A stretch of DNA of 64,000 nt from positions 620,001 through 684,000 of the forward strand of contig NZ_JAGYPF010000005.1 in assembly GCF_018343535.1 (NCBI RefSeq), read 5' to 3'. This stretch comes from Neobacillus rhizophilus (GTDB lineage: Bacteria > Bacillota > Bacilli > Bacillales > Cytobacillaceae). Of the stretch, positions 42,384 to 51,026 are shown piece by piece (within the stretch, counting starts at the first letter, position 1; every line of letters begins with the position of its first letter). The position numbers were made by a program, and so were the translations under genes. The notes under the pieces were generated by a model. That model searched no databases. It was not told the origin of the DNA and saw nothing but the letters and a program-made list of their open reading frames with translations.

Positions 42384-44558
42384 ATGATGAAACTAATCAT
42401 TGCCGAAAAACCTGATCAAGGCTCTACCCTGGCATCCATCTTTAAACATAAAAGACAAAATGGTTTTATTGAAATTTTTCCAAACGAGCTTTTTCCTGAT
42501 GGAGGCTATGTTACATGGGCCATTGGGCATATTTGTCAACTGGTTCAGCCGGAGAAATATCAACCGGAATGGAAGAAGTGGTCCTTAACGAATCTGCCGA
42601 TTATGCCAGAGCAATTTAATTATGAAGTAACGAAGGATAAAGCGAAGCAATTTGCTGTGATAAAAAAATTAGTATCCGACCCGCAAGTGACCGAAATTAT
42701 CCATGCCGGTGACGCAGGAAGGGAAGGGGAACTAATTATCCGCAATATTTTAAGACTGACAAATTGCCGTAAGCCAATGAAAAGGCTGTGGATTTCTTCG
42801 CTAACCCCTAATTCTATTCGGGAAGGCTTTAAAAAGCTGCTGGAAGAAACAGACACCCGAAATCTTTATTTTGAAGCCTATACCCGGGCCTGTGCAGACT
42901 GGGTAGTGGGAATGAATGCTTCAAGGCTGTACAGCCTCCTCCTTCAGAAACAGGGCTTTTCAGATGTTTTTTCAGTCGGCAGAGTACAAACTCCTACGCT
43001 AGCATTGATTGTAAAGCGGGAGTTAGAGATTGAAAATTTTAAATCTGAACCGTTTTGGGAAGTCATGGCACAATTTTTAATTAATGATAAAAAGTACATG
43101 GGCAAATGGCAAAACGATGGTGAAACTCGTGTTAACACCAAGGAGATGGCAGAAAAGGTAGCAGCATTTTGCCGTGGGAAGAACGCGGAAGTCGACGATG
43201 TTCAATGTGAGCGGAAAGAATTTTTACCGCCGCTTCTCTATAACTTATCCGCATTGCAAGCTGATGCCAATAAACGTTATAAATTTTCACCGAAAAAGAC
43301 TTTGGATGTTCTGCAGCAGCTTTACCAAAAAGGATACGTATCTTACCCTCGTTCTGATTCTCGTTATGTGACGAAAGAGGAAGCAGCCAATTTCCCCGAT
43401 ATTCTAAATAAAATAAGCCATCTAAAAGACTATCAAGGTTTTTTCCCATTGCCTGTTGATTCAATAGCGGAGAATAAAAGATATGTAAACGAGAAAAAAG
43501 TGACCGACCACTATGCAATCATCCCGACAGAACAAATACCGAATATTGAAAAGCTTAGCGCCGATGAACAAAAACTATATGATTTGGTGGTTAGGAGTTT
43601 AATTGCCGCCCATTATCACAAGGCCGTTTTTGAATATACGACCGTGATTACTATGGTAGATGGACGGGCAAAGTTTGTCTCGAAGGGAAAAGTGCAAATT
43701 GAAGAGGGCTTTAGGAAGGTCATCAATCATAAGGATCAGGATGACGAGCCGTCACTGCCGCTTCTGGCAAAAGGAGAGCAGGGCAAAACAGTCAAGGTGG
43801 ACGTGAAAGAAAGCCAGACACAGCCTCCAAAGCGATATACCGAAGGTCAGCTAATAACGCTAATGAAGTCAGCCGGAAAGCATATTGAAGATAAAGAACT
43901 GGAGAAAATCCTGACCAAGACGGAAGGGCTTGGAACAGAAGCAACGAGAGCAGGCATTATCACCATGCTAAAAGATCGGGCTTATATCGAAGTTAGAAAA
44001 AATATGGTTTATGCAACTGCCAAGGCTAAAATCCTTATTGAGGCGATTGGCAAGGAAATTCTTGCTTCGCCGGAAATGACAGCAAAATGGGAGCAAAAGC
44101 TAAAGGAAATTTCTGAGGGAGCAGCCTCCCCAAAACAATTTATGGAGCACACAAAAAAGATGGTTCACCATTTAATTACAACTGGAGTCGGTCAAGCGGC
44201 CAATTGGACGTTTTCTGAGGAACTAACCGAAAATTTCACTCCAGGTAAGCGAGCGTCCAAAAAAGCCCCTACAAAGCTTGGAACCTGTAAGAAATGTGAT
44301 GGTTCGATTGTCGACAAGGGAAGTTTTTATGGCTGTTCAAACTATCAAAAAAATAAATGTAACTTTACGATTTCAAAAAAAATTCTAGGGAAAAATATAA
44401 CGCAGAAAAATATTAAGCTGCTTTTGACAGAAGGAAAAACCGAGGTCATTGAAGGCTTTAGCAGTAACGAGAAAACCTTTAATGCCAGGCTGTATTTAGA
44501 TGAGCAGGAAAATAGGGTGAAGTTTTTATTTGAAACGCAACCATCTAAAGTTCGCTGA
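42384..44558 (+). CDS. topB: DNA topoisomerase III (TopB)
   Basis: 724-aa type IA topoisomerase that decatenates DNA through a single-strand break. The N-terminal TOPRIM domain has LIIAEKPDQGSTLA and HAGDAGREGELI. The active-site Tyr is in KGYVSYPRSDSRY. The late motif LGTEATRAGII and a C-terminal zinc-ribbon-like CKKCDGSIVDKGSFYGCSNY (about 640-660) are also present. Length matches B. subtilis TopB. GGGAG precedes ATG. Confidence 0.96.
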   Translation: MMKLIIAEKPDQGSTLASIFKHKRQNGFIEIFPNELFPDGGYVTWAIGHICQLVQPEKYQPEWKKWSLTNLPIMPEQFNYEVTKDKAKQFAVIKKLVSDPQVTEIIHAGDAGREGELIIRNILRLTNCRKPMKRLWISSLTPNSIREGFKKLLEETDTRNLYFEAYTRACADWVVGMNASRLYSLLLQKQGFSDVFSVGRVQTPTLALIVKRELEIENFKSEPFWEVMAQFLINDKKYMGKWQNDGETRVNTKEMAEKVAAFCRGKNAEVDDVQCERKEFLPPLLYNLSALQADANKRYKFSPKKTLDVLQQLYQKGYVSYPRSDSRYVTKEEAANFPDILNKISHLKDYQGFFPLPVDSIAENKRYVNEKKVTDHYAIIPTEQIPNIEKLSADEQKLYDLVVRSLIAAHYHKAVFEYTTVITMVDGRAKFVSKGKVQIEEGFRKVINHKDQDDEPSLPLLAKGEQGKTVKVDVKESQTQPPKRYTEGQLITLMKSAGKHIEDKELEKILTKTEGLGTEATRAGIITMLKDRAYIEVRKNMVYATAKAKILIEAIGKEILASPEMTAKWEQKLKEISEGAASPKQFMEHTKKMVHHLITTGVGQAANWTFSEELTENFTPGKRASKKAPTKLGTCKKCDGSIVDKGSFYGCSNYQKNKCNFTISKKILGKNITQKNIKLLLTEGKTEVIEGFSSNEKTFNARLYLDEQENRVKFLFETQPSKVR

Positions 44559-44640
44559 ACGTTAATGTGATAATCAACCTTGTCACCCTTATTTTTCTAT
44601 AGTAAACTTTAAGTTGATTCTGTTTAATGGAGGGTATCGG

Positions 44641-45063
44641 ATGCCAACACCCAGTATGGAAGATTATATTGAACAAATTTATAATTTGATAGAAGAAAAA
44701 GGATATGCCAGGGTATCCGATATTGCCGAAGCATTGTCCGTCCATCCCTCCTCAGTTACAAAGATGGTTCAAAAACTCGATAAAGATGACTATTTGGTAT
44801 ATGAAAAATATAGAGGCTTCAGCTTAACAGTAAAAGGGAATAAAATAGGCAAGCGGCTTGTTTTCCGACATGATTTGCTAGAGCAGTTCCTTAAAATCAT
44901 AGGCGTAAAAGAAGAGAACATCTACAAGGATGTAGAGGGAATTGAGCATCATTTGAGCTGGGATTCCATTGACCGGATCGGTGATTTGGTCCAGTTTTTT
45001 GAAGAAGACGAAAAACGGATAGACGCCTTAAGAGAAATTCAGAAAATAAATGAGAATGAATAA
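44641..45063 (+). CDS. mntR: Manganese-responsive regulator MntR
   Basis: 140-aa DtxR-family repressor. All B. subtilis MntR metal ligands are conserved at the same numbers: Asp8, Glu11, His77, Glu99, Glu102 and His103. The winged helix (residues 20-60) includes VSDIAEALSVHPSSVTKMVQKL. With Mn(II) it represses mntH and mntABC; neither is in this window. ATG at 44641 with GGAGG; the longer frame lacks an SD. Confidence 0.97.
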   Translation: MPTPSMEDYIEQIYNLIEEKGYARVSDIAEALSVHPSSVTKMVQKLDKDDYLVYEKYRGFSLTVKGNKIGKRLVFRHDLLEQFLKIIGVKEENIYKDVEGIEHHLSWDSIDRIGDLVQFFEEDEKRIDALREIQKINENE

Positions 45064-45069
45064 TGAAAG

Positions 45070-45098
45070 AAGAGGCGGTCAACTGACTGCCTCTTTTA
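45070..45098 (+). terminator. Terminator of mntR
   Basis: AAGAGGC (45070-45076) / GCCTCTT (45089-45095), followed by TTAGC, where repeat R5 begins. Confidence 0.8.
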
Positions 45099-45174
45099 GC
45101 TAATAGGAAATATAAATTCAACTACGTCTCATGAACCGTCCTATCGGACTCGCCAATCGACGAGTTTTCATTTA
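45099..45174 (+). repeat. Intergenic repeat copy R5 (short form, 76 bp)
   Basis: Close to R4, with one hairpin mismatch (GACGAGT). It lies after the mntR terminator and ends on the stop codon of the DUF3892-like gene. Confidence 0.9.
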
Positions 45175-45420
45175 AAATAGGTTCGGATAATGGTCAAAGC
45201 TTTCTTCCTCAGCAGGGCTTAAATAGGCATTTCCGTTTCCATCCTCCTGCATTTGTATGCCTGCTAGTAATCCGCTCTCTGCTTCGAGTAATGCTTTCCG
45301 ATATGATATTACACGCCCCTCAGAGGTAATAAAACTAATAATTTCCCCAAAATGATTGCGGTGAAGTCCGACAATGGATTCTATTCTATATCCCTCCTTT
45401 TCCACCTCTATTTTGGTCAT
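45172..45420 (-). CDS. DUF3892-like protein (82 aa)
   Basis: The pattern IESIVGLHRNHFGEIISFITSEGRVISYRKAL, then a Gly-rich turn and AYLSPAEEESFDHYPNL, resembles DUF3892. Here the family's usual YLRS...NNL end is replaced by YLS...YPNL. ATG at 45420 has no SD. An AAGGAGGG lies inside the frame, 8 nt before an ATA codon, so the true start may be internal and non-canonical. The metA terminator sits just upstream. Function unknown. Confidence 0.55.
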   Translation of the reverse strand: MTKIEVEKEGYRIESIVGLHRNHFGEIISFITSEGRVISYRKALLEAESGLLAGIQMQEDGNGNAYLSPAEEESFDHYPNLF

Positions 45421-45422
45421 AA

Positions 45423-45455
45423 CAATCAAAAAAAAAACATCGGGAAATCCCGATG
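45423..45455 (-). terminator. Terminator of metA
   Basis: The 8-bp stem CATCGGGA (45438-45445) / TCCCGATG (45448-45455) is followed on the minus strand by about ten T. Confidence 0.9.
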
Positions 45456-45457
45456 CT

Positions 45458-46366
45458 TTATCCCCAAAAATATGGGGTTTCCTGATACACATAATAATTG
45501 AGCCAGTTGGAAAAGAACAAATGGCCATGAGAGCGCCAGCGATTGATTGGCGGCTGGGTCGGGTCGTTATTTGGAAAATAGTTTTCCGGCATGTGAATTT
45601 CGAGGCCCCTAGATAAGTCTCTGTCATATTCCTGTGCTAATGTATCAGATTCATATTCTAAATGACCAGTTATCATGACATGCTTTCGGTCTGTTGAGGC
45701 GATTAGTAATGCGCCGGCATCCTCGGAAGCAGCTAATAATTTTAACTGAGGGTTGCTTTTGATGGCTTCAATTGAAACATCCGTATAGCGTGAGTGCGGC
45801 GCATAGAATTGATCATCAAAGCCCCGTAATAAAATATCATTTTGTTCAAAAATTCGATGGGAATAAATGCCGGAGCATTTCCGTGTAAGCTCGAATTTTC
45901 CAATTCCATAATGATGGAAAAGTGCGGCTTGTGCTCCCCAGCAAATATGTAGTGTCGAGGTAATATTAGTTTTGGTCCAATCCATGATTTCGGTTAATTC
46001 CGACCAATATTTAACCTGTTCGAATTCTAATAACTCGACAGGCGCACCGGTAATAATCATCCCATCAAACTTTTGATTCTTGACTTCAGAGAAGGTTGTG
46101 TAAAACATCTCTAAATGCTGCTTGCTCGTATGGGTGGATTCATACGAGGATGTTTTTAAAAATTTCACATTAACCTGCAGCGGAGAGTTTCCCAATAGCC
46201 TTAACAGCTGCGTTTCCGCTTTTTCTTTTTCTGGCATTAAATTTAAGATTAAAATTTTTAATGGCCGGATATCTTGGCTCGTCGCCCGCTCATCGTCCAT
46301 GATAAAAATGTTTTCCTGGTCTAAAACTTCCCGGGCTGGAAGAAGTTTCGGAATGTTAATAGGCAA
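45458..46366 (-). CDS. metA: Homoserine O-acetyl/succinyltransferase (MetA)
   Basis: 302 aa; activates homoserine in methionine synthesis. The class-I amidotransferase-like fold has the nucleophile Cys in LHICWGAQAALFHHYG, then the catalytic His-Glu in MITGHLEYESDTLAQEY, and MIITGAPVELLEFE. Bacillus enzymes of this family use acetyl-CoA although they resemble succinyltransferases. TTG at 46366 with AAGGGGAT upstream gives MPINIPKLLPA, the family start. No S-box or other methionine riboswitch was found upstream. Confidence 0.95.
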   Translation of the reverse strand: MPINIPKLLPAREVLDQENIFIMDDERATSQDIRPLKILILNLMPEKEKAETQLLRLLGNSPLQVNVKFLKTSSYESTHTSKQHLEMFYTTFSEVKNQKFDGMIITGAPVELLEFEQVKYWSELTEIMDWTKTNITSTLHICWGAQAALFHHYGIGKFELTRKCSGIYSHRIFEQNDILLRGFDDQFYAPHSRYTDVSIEAIKSNPQLKLLAASEDAGALLIASTDRKHVMITGHLEYESDTLAQEYDRDLSRGLEIHMPENYFPNNDPTQPPINRWRSHGHLFFSNWLNYYVYQETPYFWG

Positions 46367-46588
46367 GTGACCATCCCCTTTATAATTAAAAAAGTTATAT
46401 TCATTAATACAATGGTTAGTAAAAGAAATCAATGAATATTTTTAAAATTTGATAATTCTATTATAAACATTATTCTAAATTCAGAAAAGATAATAATTTG
46501 TTCATAATTATCTGTCGGAATGAAAACTTCTTTTTGATACAATTTAAAGGTAGTTACTCATTAAATATAAAGAATGCGGGGGATTGAA

Positions 46589-48277
46589 TTGGCAATGGAG
46601 ATTCGTGTAAAATCGGACATTGAAATTGCTCAAGGCTCAAAAATGCTGCCGATTGTAGATGTTGCAAATAGGCTTGGGCTTGAAGAAGATGATCTTGAAC
46701 TGTTTGGCAAATATAAAGCAAAGCTTTCCACCGATGCACTGGCCAAATTAAAAACAAAAGAAAGCGGGAAAATTATTCTCGTAACTGCGATTAGTCCAAC
46801 CCCTGCCGGAGAAGGGAAATCGACGGTCACTGTTGGATTGGGAGATGCTTTTAACCGCATTGGCAAAAAAGCAATGATTGCGATACGGGAACCGTCCTTG
46901 GGTCCGACGATGGGCATAAAGGGAGGGGCTGCCGGAGGAGGCTATGCACAAGTTCTCCCAATGGAGGATATAAACTTGCATTTTACCGGCGACCTTCATG
47001 CAATAACGACGGCAAACAACGCCCTTGCTGCGTTTATTGATAACCACCTTCAGCAAGGGAATGAGCTCAATATCGATCCGCGCAGAATTGTTTGGAAACG
47101 GGCGGTAGATTTAAATGACCGTGCCCTCCGGAAGGTTGTTGTAGGACTTGGCGGACCGCTTCAGGGGATGCCAAGGGAGGATGGCTTTGACATCACTGTT
47201 GCGTCTGAAATCATGGCAGTATTATGTTTAGCAACAGATATAAAAGACTTGAAATCACGGTTAGCGAGAATTGCAGTCGCCTACAATTACAATAAGGAAC
47301 CGGTAACGGTGGGTGATTTAGGGGTTTCAGGGGCATTGACTTTATTATTAAAAGATGCGGTAAAACCAAACCTTGTCCAAACGATTGAACATACGCCGGC
47401 CCTGGTCCATGGCGGTCCTTTTGCGAATATCGCACATGGCTGTAACAGTGTGATTGCGACACTGACTGCATCAAAATTAGCAGATTACGTGGTCACGGAA
47501 GCGGGTTTTGGGGCCGATTTGGGAGCGGAAAAGTTTTTACATATCAAATCGAGAATAGCCGGGATTAAACCTGAGGCTGTTGTCATTGTCGCTACCATTC
47601 GGGCTTTAAAAATGCATGGCGGTGTGGCGAAGCAGGATTTAGCAGAGGAAAATATCCCGGCGCTAACACTTGGCTTTGCCAATTTGCAAAAACATATAGA
47701 AACGATTAAAGGCTTTGGGCTGCCAGTTGTTGTCGCCGTAAATAAATTTATCACAGATACTGACCTTGAAATTCAGACACTATTGGAATGGTGCAAACGG
47801 GAAAACGTCTCCGCCGCTTTGACAGAGGTTTGGGAAAAGGGAGGCGAAGGCGGAATCGAACTGGCTGAGACCCTTTTATCTGTTATCAGTAAGGAAAAGA
47901 ACAATTTCCACCCTTTATATGACATGGCAGACCCGATTGATACGAAGATAAGAACCATTGTCCAAAAGGTTTACGGCGGCAAAGATGTCGAGTTTTCGCC
48001 AAAAGCAAAAAAACAAATGCAGGATTTTGAAAAAAATGGCTGGTCCTACTTAGCTGTTTGTATGGCGAAAACGCAGTATTCCCTATCGGACGATCCGTCA
48101 AAGCTTGGTAGACCATCAGATTTTACCGTTACGGTAAGGGAATTCAAACCATCAATAGGTGCAGGATTTATCGTTGCTTTAACAGGTGAGGTTATGACGA
48201 TGCCAGGCCTGCCGAAAAAACCGTCGGCCTTGAATATGGATGTAGATGAAAATGGGAATGCGGTAGGCCTATTCTAA
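46589..48277 (+). CDS. fhs: Formate-tetrahydrofolate ligase (Fhs)
   Basis: About 562 aa; makes 10-formyl-THF from formate, THF and ATP. Visible are the ATP site ISPTPAGEGKSTVTVGLGDA (about 69-88), the REPSLGPTMGIKGGAAGGGYAQV signature, and KFINTDTDLE-like and TGEVMTMPGLPKKPSA segments. TTG at 46589 with GGGGGA 7 nt upstream; ATG at 46595 is the alternative. An extended -10 (TGATACAAT, 46535-46543) lies upstream. B. subtilis lacks this gene, though many other bacilli have it. Confidence 0.95.
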   Translation: MAMEIRVKSDIEIAQGSKMLPIVDVANRLGLEEDDLELFGKYKAKLSTDALAKLKTKESGKIILVTAISPTPAGEGKSTVTVGLGDAFNRIGKKAMIAIREPSLGPTMGIKGGAAGGGYAQVLPMEDINLHFTGDLHAITTANNALAAFIDNHLQQGNELNIDPRRIVWKRAVDLNDRALRKVVVGLGGPLQGMPREDGFDITVASEIMAVLCLATDIKDLKSRLARIAVAYNYNKEPVTVGDLGVSGALTLLLKDAVKPNLVQTIEHTPALVHGGPFANIAHGCNSVIATLTASKLADYVVTEAGFGADLGAEKFLHIKSRIAGIKPEAVVIVATIRALKMHGGVAKQDLAEENIPALTLGFANLQKHIETIKGFGLPVVVAVNKFITDTDLEIQTLLEWCKRENVSAALTEVWEKGGEGGIELAETLLSVISKEKNNFHPLYDMADPIDTKIRTIVQKVYGGKDVEFSPKAKKQMQDFEKNGWSYLAVCMAKTQYSLSDDPSKLGRPSDFTVTVREFKPSIGAGFIVALTGEVMTMPGLPKKPSALNMDVDENGNAVGLF

Positions 48278-48294
48278 AGGAGTCGAAGCGTAGT

Positions 48295-48828
48295 ATGTTT
48301 GATCCAACAGCCTTTGATAACATGAAGGTCGTTATCGAAGGCGCCCTTTATGATTTGGATATGAGCGGGGAAATCCTTGTAACCGATCGCAATGATTGGC
48401 TTAATCTGGCGAAAATGTCCCGATTGTTTACGATCAGCTTTGTTTTAAGGGAAAGCAGGCTTCCGATTCATGCGAAAATGGAATTAGAAGCAAAGCTAAA
48501 CAACTTAGCAGCGGAACTCCTCCAAGAGTCACTTTCAGAGCAGAATGCCGGGTGCTATGTGAAGCTGCAATTTTCACTTGAACTCCCTGAAAACCAAAGG
48601 GATTTTTATGGATTATATAAAATTTTCCAAAATATTTGGGGGGAAACAAGGAAAATCTCCCAGTCTGTTGAATATAACCCTTTAGAAAAGTCAAAAAATA
48701 TCAGCCTTATCATTTCCATTGACTTTGAGAGAATTGTCAAAGAGGAGCAAATGGAGGACTTTGCTGAGATGATGGAATTTATGATTGCTACATTGCAACA
48801 ACTTGAGGAATACGGAAGTGGCAGCTAA
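48295..48828 (+). CDS. Hypothetical protein (177 aa)
   Basis: A soluble, acidic protein with no recognised domain. Two segments look related in layout (residues 5-95 and 98-170 with alternating strands and helices, ending in a helix rich in Glu and Met). ATG with AAAGGAGT upstream. The gene lies 17 nt after fhs and 14 nt before bsaA, and is probably cotranscribed with both. Confidence 0.7.
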   Translation: MFDPTAFDNMKVVIEGALYDLDMSGEILVTDRNDWLNLAKMSRLFTISFVLRESRLPIHAKMELEAKLNNLAAELLQESLSEQNAGCYVKLQFSLELPENQRDFYGLYKIFQNIWGETRKISQSVEYNPLEKSKNISLIISIDFERIVKEEQMEDFAEMMEFMIATLQQLEEYGSGS

Positions 48829-48842
48829 AGGGGGAGACTTGG

Positions 48843-49322
48843 ATGTCGATTTATCAGTTTAAGGCAAAAGCCATAGATGGAGAGGAAATATCACTGAAGC
48901 AATTTGATGGGAAGGTTCTGCTCATTGTCAACACTGCCAGCAACTGCGGTTTTACACCTCAGTATCGGGAGCTTCAAGGACTTTATGAAGCGTATAAAGA
49001 AAAAGGTTTTTCGGTTCTGGGTTTTCCTTGCAATCAGTTTATGAGTCAGGAGCCTGGGACGGAAGCGGATATTAAATCCTTTTGCGAATTAAATTACGGC
49101 GTCACCTTTCCGATGTTTGCAAAGGTCGATGTAAATGGCGTATACGCTAACCCGCTGTTCGTCTATATTAGAAAGCAGACACCGGGAATCTTGGGATTTA
49201 ATACAGTCAAGTGGAACTTCACGAAATTTCTTGTTGACCAAAAGGGAAACGTTGTAAAACGGTTTGCACCGACTGTAAAGCCAAGTGAAATTGCCAAAGA
49301 TATCGAAGCACTACTTAGCTAA
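48843..49322 (+). CDS. bsaA: Glutathione peroxidase family protein (BsaA)
   Basis: 159-aa thioredoxin-fold peroxidase. The catalytic tetrad is visible: Cys35 in NTASNCGFTPQY, Gln and Asn in FPCNQFMSQEPG and the Trp-Asn pair in VKWNFTKFLVD. The enzyme uses Cys, not selenocysteine, and probably takes electrons from thioredoxin. SD GGGGGAGA. Confidence 0.93.
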   Translation: MSIYQFKAKAIDGEEISLKQFDGKVLLIVNTASNCGFTPQYRELQGLYEAYKEKGFSVLGFPCNQFMSQEPGTEADIKSFCELNYGVTFPMFAKVDVNGVYANPLFVYIRKQTPGILGFNTVKWNFTKFLVDQKGNVVKRFAPTVKPSEIAKDIEALLS

Positions 49323-49325
49323 TGA

Positions 49326-49352
49326 CAAGCCGGCATTTTGCCGGTTTGTTTG
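49326..49352 (+). terminator. Terminator of bsaA
   Basis: AAGCCGGCA / TGCCGGTTT with a TTT loop, followed by GTTTGTTT. Confidence 0.8.
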
Positions 49353-49438
49353 TTTTAGGCGTTATAAATATTTACAATATTCGGAATTACAGTTACTATT
49401 AGTAGTAGGTACTAAAATTCCAGCAAGGGGAGATGACC

Positions 49439-50287
49439 GTGGTTAAAACGGCATGGGTGACTGATAGCACTGCTTATTTAGATGAAGAATTAAAAAAACA
49501 TCCTGATATATATAGTGTTCCATTGTCCGTTATTCTTGACGGAGAGGTATTTGCAGATGGGATTGACTTGACTTCACATGAATTGTTTGAGAGGTTAAAG
49601 CACCTTAAAAGCCCTCCAAAGACATCCCAGCCTTCAGTGGGGGCTTTTCAGGAAGTGTTCGAAAGGCTTTCTAAAGATTATGATCAAATTGTCGCTGTCC
49701 ATCTTTCCGGGAAGCTGAGCGGTACAGTTTCTTCCAGTGAGCAGGCCGCAAAGCTGGTGGATATCTCAGTAACAATTTTTGATTCAAACATTCTTACTCT
49801 GCCAATGTCGGCATTGATGAAAAAAGGAATGGAATTATTGGCGGAAGGTCATAATCTGGAACACGTCATCAAACAAATGGAAGAGATTAGAGATACAAAC
49901 GAGACATACGTATTGGTTGGAAGTCTCGAGCAGCTTCATCGCGGCGGCAGAATGTCGGGCGTGCAATTCTTTTTAGGGAGCATGTTAAATGTAAAGCCTG
50001 TGATTTCATTCGATAACGGAGCTTTATATGTGAAGGAAAAAGTCCGCAGCGAAAAAAAGGCCAAGGATAAAATTCTCGAATATTTTAAACAGGCTTATGA
50101 AAAGCATCGCTTTAAAGAAGTGTATTTATTGTATGGTCTGCATAAAGACCATACAATTGATTGGCGGCAGGAAATTCAAACACGGTATCCGGAACTGAAT
50201 GTGCTTGATGCACCATTAGGGGCCGTCATCGGTGTCCATGCAGGGGAAAATACACTCGGCATCAGCTGGTTTAATGGATTAAAATAA
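49439..50287 (+). CDS. DegV family fatty-acid-binding protein
   Basis: 282 aa. The DegV signatures are WVTDSTAYLD at the start, LKSPPKTSQPSVGAFQEVF (about 55-75), LSGKLSGTVSSS and LEQLHRGGRMS. Members bind a fatty acid and act as FakB-type partners of FakA kinase. GTG at 49439 is chosen because GGGG is 8 nt upstream; the in-frame ATG at 49433 would leave about 2 nt. Confidence 0.9.
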   Translation: MVKTAWVTDSTAYLDEELKKHPDIYSVPLSVILDGEVFADGIDLTSHELFERLKHLKSPPKTSQPSVGAFQEVFERLSKDYDQIVAVHLSGKLSGTVSSSEQAAKLVDISVTIFDSNILTLPMSALMKKGMELLAEGHNLEHVIKQMEEIRDTNETYVLVGSLEQLHRGGRMSGVQFFLGSMLNVKPVISFDNGALYVKEKVRSEKKAKDKILEYFKQAYEKHRFKEVYLLYGLHKDHTIDWRQEIQTRYPELNVLDAPLGAVIGVHAGENTLGISWFNGLK

Positions 50288-50292
50288 AAAAG

Positions 50293-50322
50293 ATAACCTC
50301 GCTTTTTCGGGGTTATTTTTTC
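50293..50322 (+). terminator. Terminator of the degV-family gene
   Basis: ATAACCTCG / CGGGGTTAT with a CTTTTT loop, followed by TTTTT. Confidence 0.85.
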
Positions 50323-50375
50323 TTGTTTGGCTGATATTCGTGTTAAAATAGCAAGGATAAAGGCAGGTGCTAAAT

Positions 50376-51026
50376 TTGATAGACAAAATTATAGAGCAGA
50401 CGGAAGAATTTGTCCGCAATCAATTAGGTGAGGATTCAACCGGTCATGACTGGTTCCATGTGGACCGTGTCAGACGGAATGCCATACATATTAGCAAAGC
50501 AGAACAGCAGGGCGACCCATTTATCATAGAAATGGCTGCCCTGCTTCATGATATTCCTGATGAAAAGCTGAATTACAGCGCAGAAGCAGGGAGACAGAAA
50601 CTTGAGAGCTTTATGGAGACGATCCCCTTAAAAGAAGCTGAAAAAAATCACATTAGGGAGATTATTTTTTCTATTTCTTATAAAGGCGGTCATGGCAGCA
50701 AGCTTTCATCGGTGGAAGCAGAAATTGTTCAGGATGCAGATCGGCTGGATGCCATCGGCGCGATAGGCATTGCAAGAGCATTTGCTTACGGCGGCAAAAA
50801 AGGGCAGTCCATCTATGACCCCACTATCATGGTGAGGGAAACAATGAGCCAGGAAGAATATCGAAAAGGAAAATCAACGAGCATCCATCATTTCTATGAA
50901 AAATTATTAAAATTAAAAGATTTATTGAATACCGCGACGGCAATACAAATGGCGGAGCCAAGGCAGCTAATGATGCAATCGTTTTTAGAACAATTTTACC
51001 GTGAATGGAATGGTCAACAATCATGA
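50376..51026 (+). CDS. ypgQ: HD-domain pyrophosphohydrolase YpgQ-like
   Basis: 216 aa HD phosphohydrolase. Metal ligands: His in GHDWFHVDRV (about 26-35), the HD pair in ALLHDIPDEKL, and the late Asp in VQDADRLDAIGAIGIARAFAYGG. B. subtilis YpgQ is a manganese-dependent (d)NTP pyrophosphohydrolase. TTG at 50376 with AGGCAGGTG upstream matches the family N-terminus better than GTG at 50367. Its stop overlaps the ABC-F start (ATGA). Confidence 0.85.
   Translation: MIDKIIEQTEEFVRNQLGEDSTGHDWFHVDRVRRNAIHISKAEQQGDPFIIEMAALLHDIPDEKLNYSAEAGRQKLESFMETIPLKEAEKNHIREIIFSISYKGGHGSKLSSVEAEIVQDADRLDAIGAIGIARAFAYGGKKGQSIYDPTIMVRETMSQEEYRKGKSTSIHHFYEKLLKLKDLLNTATAIQMAEPRQLMMQSFLEQFYREWNGQQS

Noticed and set aside
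44559..44640. MntR operator upstream of mntR
   Set aside because: No convincing MntR-type palindrome was seen in the short gap.
45421..45627. 69-codon extension of the DUF3892-like frame
   Set aside because: It is a shadow of metA in another frame and crosses the metA terminator.
46367..46588. S-box or T-box methionine riboswitch upstream of metA
   Set aside because: The region is AT-rich with no kink-turn or T-box motifs and no leader terminator.
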